From Paracoccaceae bacterium (GTDB lineage Bacteria > Pseudomonadota > Alphaproteobacteria > Rhodobacterales > Rhodobacteraceae), in contig JAGLUD010000004.1 in assembly GCA_023134935.1 (NCBI GenBank), positions 1 to 9,597 on the forward strand: 9,597 nt of DNA, given 5' to 3'. Made by a program: the position numbers and the translations under genes. Shown here in pieces: positions 5,528 through 9,597 of this stretch (position 1 is the first letter of the stretch; each line of letters begins with the position of its first letter). The notes below the pieces were generated by a model. That model searched no databases. It saw only the letters and a list, made by a program, of their open reading frames with translations, and had not been told where the DNA came from.

Positions 5528-6820
5528 ATGGCCAATGTAGTTGTAGTCGGCGCTCAATGGGGCGACGAGGGCAAGGGTAAGATTGTGGACTGGCTGTCCG
5601 AGCGCGCCGACGTGATAGCACGTTTTCAAGGCGGGCATAACGCTGGTCACACGCTGGTAATTGACGGCAAGGTTTATAAGTTGTCGTTGCTGCCATCAGG
5701 GCTTTTGCGCGAAGGCAAGCTGGCCGTTATCGGTAACGGCGTGGTGTTGGACCCTTGGGCGTTTGTCGAAGAACTGGCCAAGCTGCGTGCGCAGGGCGTT
5801 AAGATTGATACACATAACCTGATGATCGCGGAAAACGCCTCGTTGATCCTGCCGATTCACGGTGAATTGGATCGCGCACGTGAAGCGGTGAACTCGATTG
5901 CCAAGATAGGCACGACTGGTCGCGGTATCGGCCCGGCTTACGAAGACAAAGTTGGACGTCGTGCGATTCGTGTGGCGGATCTGGCCGACGAAAAGACACT
6001 GGACCTTCGGATTGCGCGTTTGCTGACGCACCACAATGCGCTGCGTAATGGTCTGGGTCTGGAAGAAATCGATCCGGTAGCATTGAAAGCACAACTGCTG
6101 GAAATCGCGCCGAGCATTCTGCCGTTTGCTGCCCCCGTCTGGAAAGTTCTGAACGAGAAACGCAAAGCCGGTAAACGGATTTTGTTTGAAGGTGCGCAAG
6201 GGTCGTTGCTGGATGTGGACTTCGGGACGTATCCATTTGTGACTTCCTCGACCACGACTGCAGGCATGGCGGCGTCCGGTACAGGCGTTGGGCCAGGCGC
6301 AATTGATTTCGTTTTGGGCATCGTTAAGGCCTACACAACGCGCGTTGGTGAAGGCCCGTTTGCTTGTGAATTGTTTGACGAGGTTGGCGAACATCTTGGT
6401 ACTGTTGGACGCGAAAAAGGCACCGTCACGGGCCGCTCGCGTCGTTGCGGCTGGTTTGATGCGGTTCTGGTGCGCCAGACTTGTGCGATTTCCGGCGTGA
6501 ATGGGATTGCGTTTACCAAGCTGGACGTTTTGGACGGTCTTAAGGAATTGAAAATCTGTGTGGGTTATATGCTGGACGGTGAGCGTCTAGATTATCTGCC
6601 GACAGCAGCCGATCAACAGGCACGGGTCGAGCCGATTTATGAAACCATGAAGGGCTGGTCCGAAAGCACAGTTGGTGCGCGGTCGTGGAATGACCTTCCC
6701 GCCGAGGCAATCAAATATGTGCGCCGCGTCGAAGAGCTGATCGATTGCCCTGTGGCGATGCTTTCAACCTCGCCAGAGCGTGAAGATACCATCCTTGTAA
6801 CCGACCCGTTCCAAGACTGA
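5528..6820 (+). CDS. purA: Adenylosuccinate synthetase
   Basis: 430 residues (E. coli PurA has 432). It joins IMP and aspartate using GTP to give adenylosuccinate, the first committed step to AMP, in the cytoplasm. Visible landmarks: the GTP-binding loop GDEGKGK at 12-18 with catalytic Asp13, catalytic His41 in [19 protein letters not shown] at 129-141, the GRSRRCGW segment near 302-309 and guanine-recognition TKLD at 330-333. The frame stays open upstream to 5402, but the true start is the ATG at 5528: it gives the conserved [19 protein letters not shown]-terminus and has GAGAGG six bases upstream, while the longer version would overlap the CDGSH gene. It is the first gene of a compact cluster; its TGA overlaps the next ATG by one base. 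Confidence 0.97.
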   Translation: MANVVVVGAQWGDEGKGKIVDWLSERADVIARFQGGHNAGHTLVIDGKVYKLSLLPSGLLREGKLAVIGNGVVLDPWAFVEELAKLRAQGVKIDTHNLMIAENASLILPIHGELDRAREAVNSIAKIGTTGRGIGPAYEDKVGRRAIRVADLADEKTLDLRIARLLTHHNALRNGLGLEEIDPVALKAQLLEIAPSILPFAAPVWKVLNEKRKAGKRILFEGAQGSLLDVDFGTYPFVTSSTTTAGMAASGTGVGPGAIDFVLGIVKAYTTRVGEGPFACELFDEVGEHLGTVGREKGTVTGRSRRCGWFDAVLVRQTCAISGVNGIAFTKLDVLDGLKELKICVGYMLDGERLDYLPTAADQQARVEPIYETMKGWSESTVGARSWNDLPAEAIKYVRRVEELIDCPVAMLSTSPEREDTILVTDPFQD

Positions 6821-7047
6821 TGGCGCTGTCCTACAAAGCTCGTCGCCGCTGGTCGCTGTTCTTGTTGGTCGTATGGTTGCCCGTCTATATCGTGATTGCG
6901 ATTACGGTATTGGCGCTGATCGGTGACTTGAATAAATACCTAGCGATCATAGTTTATGCAGTACTGGGTGTCGCTTGGGCACTTCCGTTCAAGCCCCTGT
7001 TTCAGGGCATCGGCAAAACCGAGGACGGCAAAAAAGAAGTGGAGTGA
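6820..7047 (+). CDS. DUF2842 small membrane protein
   Basis: 75 residues. A basic N-terminus (YKARRRW) precedes two hydrophobic helices, roughly residues 11-34 and 38-57, then the short motif [14 protein letters not shown] and a charged tail. This layout and the LPFKPL segment match the alphaproteobacterial DUF2842 family, which has no assigned function. It should be an inner-membrane hairpin with both termini in the cytoplasm by the positive-inside rule. The ATG overlaps the purA stop by one base, so translation is probably coupled. creA starts four bases after its stop. Confidence 0.8.
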   Translation: MALSYKARRRWSLFLLVVWLPVYIVIAITVLALIGDLNKYLAIIVYAVLGVAWALPFKPLFQGIGKTEDGKKEVE

Positions 7048-7051
7048 CCGC

Positions 7052-7504
7052 ATGCGTATTCTAACAGTATTGGTTTTGTGGCTGGCTGCCGTGCCAGCAA
7101 TGGCCGAGGAAATCGGCGAGGTCGATACAGTTTGGAAATTGCTCGGCGCGAACCACAAGATTGTGGTCGAGGTGTTCGACGACCCCAAGGTCGAAGGCGT
7201 TAGCTGTTTCGTCAGCCGCGCGAAAACCGGCGGAATCAGTGGATCTTTGGGATTGGCGGAAAACACCAGCGACGCGTCAATCGCGTGCCGCCAAGTCGGT
7301 CCGATCAAATTTGTAGCAGAACTTGACGAAGGGGAGGAGGTCTTTGGCCGTCGCTCCTCCATCCTATTCAAACGTATTCAGGTGGTGCGGTTCTTCGATG
7401 AAACCCGCAACACGTTGGTTTACTTGACATATTCGGATCGCATAATTGAAGGCTCTCCGAAGAACTCGATCTCGGCGGTGGTGATCCGCCCGTGGGGCGA
7501 GTGA
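7052..7504 (+). CDS. creA: CreA family protein, exported
   Basis: 150 residues. A Sec signal peptide (residues 1-18, cleavage AMA|EE) leads into a sequence matching E. coli CreA almost throughout: [86 protein letters not shown]. The only two mature cysteines, C52 and C79, are conserved with E. coli and could form a disulfide in the periplasm. Function is unknown; in E. coli it lies next to the creBCD genes, but none of those are seen here. The ATG at 7052 has GGAG (7041-7044) upstream; the frame is open further left, but that part lacks the signal peptide and overlaps the DUF2842 gene. Its stop overlaps the start of the thiamine pyrophosphokinase gene. Confidence 0.93.
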   Translation: MRILTVLVLWLAAVPAMAEEIGEVDTVWKLLGANHKIVVEVFDDPKVEGVSCFVSRAKTGGISGSLGLAENTSDASIACRQVGPIKFVAELDEGEEVFGRRSSILFKRIQVVRFFDETRNTLVYLTYSDRIIEGSPKNSISAVVIRPWGE

Positions 7505-8154
7505 CCTTAATCCTCGATAGCAAGACCCCGATCACGCTGGTTGGTGGCGGTCCCGTTGAAGCGGGTCTGTTGGCGCAGGCGGTTTCGTATGGTGCAACCG
7601 TGGTTGCTGCGGACGGCGGCGTGCACAGGGCGCAGGAACTGGGCGTGACGGTTGATCATGTGATTGGCGATATGGACTCGGTGGATTTGGCGCGCGTGGA
7701 CGGGCCGCAGATGCATCCGATTGCGGAACAGATGTCTACGGACCTCGATAAATGTCTCCGGTCTTGCGATGCGCCATATTTCATAGGTGTCGGATTTTTA
7801 GGCGGGCGGCTCGATCACCAGATGGCGGCCTGCCATAGCCTGGTAGAGGCATCGGACCGTCAGGTGGTTCTGGTCGGGGAAGAAGATTTGTGCTTTCTCG
7901 CACCGTTTTCCTTGTCGCTGTATCTACCCATAGGAACGCGCGTTTCGCTATTTCCGATGGGGGAAGTAGAGGGCAATTCGACAGGGTTAAAATGGCCAAT
8001 CCATGCCTATCAATTTTCACCAGCGTTGATGATCGGCACGTCAAACGAGACTGATGCCGAGAGCGTGGAATTGACGTTCGATCGCCGCCGGATGTTGGTT
8101 ATCCTGCCCGTAAAATTCCTTCGGGACGTGATTTCGCAAGTGTTTAACGAGTGA
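7501..8154 (+). CDS. Thiamine pyrophosphokinase
   Basis: 217 residues from a GTG at 7501 that overlaps the creA stop by four bases (GTGA); an in-frame GTG at 7492 would add three residues. It transfers pyrophosphate from ATP to thiamine, giving thiamine diphosphate, in the cytoplasm. Motifs follow the family in order: [30 protein letters not shown] (metal/pyrophosphate Asp residues), STDLDKCL (usually TDLEKAL), [14 protein letters not shown], and the C-terminal thiamine-binding sandwich with NSTGLKWPI and GTSNE. It is the last gene of the purA cluster. It lets the cell use salvaged thiamine; it is not the ThiL route, which phosphorylates thiamine monophosphate. Start choice is uncertain by three codons because the upstream GGGG is very close. 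Confidence 0.9.
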   Translation: MTLILDSKTPITLVGGGPVEAGLLAQAVSYGATVVAADGGVHRAQELGVTVDHVIGDMDSVDLARVDGPQMHPIAEQMSTDLDKCLRSCDAPYFIGVGFLGGRLDHQMAACHSLVEASDRQVVLVGEEDLCFLAPFSLSLYLPIGTRVSLFPMGEVEGNSTGLKWPIHAYQFSPALMIGTSNETDAESVELTFDRRRMLVILPVKFLRDVISQVFNE

Positions 8155-8187
8155 CGGGGTGTCGTTATTACGGGTCATTTTGCCACG

Positions 8188-8219
8188 AAAAAAGAGGCGT
8201 TCGGTTGAAACCCGCGCCT
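8188..8219 (-). terminator. Intrinsic terminator on the minus strand
   Basis: AGGCG (8195-8199) pairs with CGCCT (8215-8219); inside it CGGTT (8202-8206) pairs with AACC plus G around a GA turn, with one bulged C. Read on the minus strand the stem is followed by CTCTTTTTT (T6 at 8188-8193), a standard terminator. It ends transcripts from the sdaA side or from an independent short transcript. Confidence 0.7.
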
Positions 8220-8242
8220 TATGTATCAGAAATGCTCGGGAA

Positions 8243-8346
8243 GGGCGTTAGCCCATGATTTTCGGCGGTTTAGGTTGGAAACCGCCAGAGTGCTGAGCGT
8301 AAGGAAACCCGCGCCAAAGCCCAACCCTTGAGAATGTTGCTGACAT
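8243..8346 (-). ncRNA. Candidate small RNA or 32-residue microprotein gene upstream of the minus-strand terminator
   Basis: Read on the minus strand, a hairpin of GGCGGTTT (complement of 8279-8286) with AAACCGCC (complement of 8264-8271), a small GGGC/GCCC hairpin (8243-8254) and the 8188-8219 terminator follow one another within 100 bases, as in a short structured RNA. The same strand has a 32-codon frame from ATG at 8346 to TAA at 8248 whose product ends GGFQPKPPKIMG; the ribosome-binding site is weak. I do not recognise the peptide or the RNA. A 3' untranslated tail of sdaA is an equally good reading. Confidence 0.3.
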
Positions 8347-8553
8347 ATACCGGTTGTGAATCGGCGCAACGATTGGACAGTTTAGTGCGTCAATGTTGCC
8401 AAAAAAAGCAACGGAAAATAACAATTCAATTGGCACGAGTAACCTTGGAACCTCTCGGCCCATCTCGCTCAGTGCTGCAGGTTATACAGCGATATGGTTA
8501 ATCAAAGATGAAAACCGATTTCTTTCTTTAATAAATACTCAAAACCTGCCCGT

Positions 8554-9597
8554 TCAACACTCGATAACGTTCACGGCCAATCCGCCAAGCGACGTTTCTT
8601 TGTAATTGGTGTTCATATCTAACCCCGTCTGCCGCATGGTTTCGACGCAGGCATCCAGCGAAATCAGGTGGGTCCCGTCACCACGAAGCGCAAGCGACGC
8701 CGCAGAGATTGCTTTGATGGCGCCCAGACCGTTGCGTTCTATACACGGGGCTTGAACCAATCCGCCTACGGGGTCACAGGTCATGCCTAGGTGGTGCTCC
8801 AATGCTATTTCGGCGGCATTTTCAACCTGCGCTGGCGTGCCCCCCATTACGGCGCAGAAACCGGCGGCGGCCATGGCGGCAGCGGATCCGATCTCGCCTT
8901 GGCAACCGACCTCGGCGCCTGAAATCGAGGCGTTATTTTTGATCATCCCGCCGATCGCAGCTGCGGTCAGTAAGAAGTCGTTAATCTTTGTGCGCGATGC
9001 TCCTGGAACATGGTCGAGGTAGTATCGAATCGTGGCGGGTAGAACACCTGCCGCCCCGTTAGTGGGGGCCGTCACGACTTGACCACCAGCGGCGTTTTCC
9101 TCGTTTACGGCAATCGCGTAGACGGAGATCCAGTCGTTTATTGTGTGGGGTGCAAACACGTTTGCGCCACGCTCGTTTAGTAATGCTTCGTGAATCGATT
9201 TGGCGCGACGTTGGACATTCAGGCCGCCGGGCAACGTTCCGTCAGTTAAAAGCCCACGCGCGATGCAGGTTTCCATTACGTGCCAGATACGGGCGAGGCG
9301 GTCGTTGAAGGATTGTGCGTCAGCGTGCGTCAGCTCGTTTTGCAATTTCATCTGCGCGATGGATTTGCCAGATTTGCCGGCCATTTGCAGCATTTCGCGG
9401 GCGTTGTGGAAGGGATACGGCACACCGATTTGTTCTTCGGCGGACCCATCTTGCGCGTCCATTTCCTTGGCCGTCAGGATGAACCCACCGCCAACGGAGA
9501 AGTATGTTTCGCTCAAGTAAAGGTTTCCAGCCGTGTCGTACGCCGAAAGGATCATGCCGTTAGGGTGGCCGTCCAGTGGCAGGCCAAAGTCGAAATG
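8554..9597 (-). CDS. sdaA: L-serine ammonia-lyase, single-chain iron-sulfur type, partial (N-terminus beyond right edge)
   Basis: The last 347 residues are visible; about 110 N-terminal residues, including the SSSHT region, lie outside the window. The enzyme deaminates L-serine to pyruvate and ammonia using a [4Fe-4S] cluster in the cytoplasm. The C-terminal catalytic domain is complete: VTAPTNGAAGVLPA, GGMIKNNASISGAEVGCQGEIGSAAAM and HHLGMTCDPVGGLVQAPCIERN. The cluster cysteines are coded at 8902-8904, 8776-8778 and 8743-8745. The chain ends NVIEC; in the Legionella enzyme the terminal Cys tucks into the active site as fourth cluster ligand, and this sequence keeps that residue (codon 8557-8559). 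It is convergent with the purA cluster across the 399-bp gap. No separate regulatory ACT segment is visible in the part shown. Confidence 0.95.
   Translation of the reverse strand, partial: HFDFGLPLDGHPNGMILSAYDTAGNLYLSETYFSVGGGFILTAKEMDAQDGSAEEQIGVPYPFHNAREMLQMAGKSGKSIAQMKLQNELTHADAQSFNDRLARIWHVMETCIARGLLTDGTLPGGLNVQRRAKSIHEALLNERGANVFAPHTINDWISVYAIAVNEENAAGGQVVTAPTNGAAGVLPATIRYYLDHVPGASRTKINDFLLTAAAIGGMIKNNASISGAEVGCQGEIGSAAAMAAAGFCAVMGGTPAQVENAAEIALEHHLGMTCDPVGGLVQAPCIERNGLGAIKAISAASLALRGDGTHLISLDACVETMRQTGLDMNTNYKETSLGGLAVNVIEC

Larger units (their letters stand above)
8155..8553. other. 399-bp region without a clear protein gene
   Basis: No recognisable gene on either strand. The half next to the kinase gene holds a run of hairpins and a minus-strand terminator, listed separately. 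The half next to sdaA (about 8350-8553) is AT-rich and shows only a small inverted repeat, GTTGC (8395-8399) with GCAAC (8408-8412), around an A-rich loop. I see no terminator directly after the sdaA stop. Confidence 0.6.

Noticed and set aside
5696..6394. 232-codon minus-strand open frame
   Set aside because: It is the complement of purA codons; the purA frame carries all the enzyme's motifs.
8248..8463. 71-codon minus-strand reading of the candidate microprotein
   Set aside because: The N-terminal 39 residues look random and lack a ribosome-binding site; only the shorter version from the ATG at 8346 is kept as a possibility.
8393..8605. 70-codon plus-strand open frame
   Set aside because: It overlaps the conserved C-terminus of sdaA, has no ribosome-binding site worth the name and no recognisable sequence.
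1..9597. tRNA, rRNA, CRISPR array, insertion sequence or prophage genes
   Set aside because: No cloverleaf, repeat-spacer pattern, transposase motif or terminal inverted repeat was seen on either strand.

Overview
The window looks like chromosomal DNA of an alphaproteobacterium, most likely a marine Rhodobacterales (Roseobacter-type) species. This is an inference from protein style: the alphaproteobacterial form of SerC followed by a 530-residue SerA, a DUF1127 microprotein beside a MocR-type regulator, a DUF2842 membrane protein and an Omp25/31-like barrel. Every open gene is intact except the two cut by the window edges. I see no insertion sequence, phage gene, CRISPR array, tRNA or rRNA.

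Left part (1-1566). A MocR-family regulator (winged helix plus aminotransferase-like domain) runs off the left edge on the minus strand. It is divergent from a small DUF1127 protein, the arrangement of yjiR-yjiS in E. coli. The 106-bp gap and the regulator's first codons hold three AATTGTATC repeats spaced 43 and 42 bp. The regulator carries Arg where the PLP-binding Lys should be. The DUF1127 gene ends in a terminator that overlaps a competing 12-bp inverted repeat. A structured leader then precedes serC.

Serine biosynthesis (1567-4426). serC and serA are co-directional, 64 bp apart, and encode steps two and one of the phosphorylated serine pathway. Similar GC-rich hairpins follow both genes. 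The one after serA also serves as terminator for the convergent outer-membrane barrel gene (4435-5007, minus).

Middle (5008-8154). The barrel gene is divergent from a two-motif CDGSH iron-sulfur protein. A tight plus-strand cluster follows: purA (AMP synthesis), a DUF2842 membrane protein, creA (secreted, unknown role) and thiamine pyrophosphokinase, with 1-nt and 4-nt overlaps or a 4-bp gap between members.

Right part (8155-9597). A 399-bp stretch without a clear protein gene carries a series of hairpins and a minus-strand terminator, possibly a small RNA or microprotein gene. sdaA (L-serine ammonia-lyase, minus) enters from the right edge without its N-terminus. The window therefore holds both serine synthesis and serine breakdown, transcribed in opposite directions.

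Most of the window is housekeeping. The parts most likely to reward study are the lysine-less MocR with its phased operators, the serC leader with pseudoknot potential, and the hairpin-rich minus-strand locus at 8188-8350.
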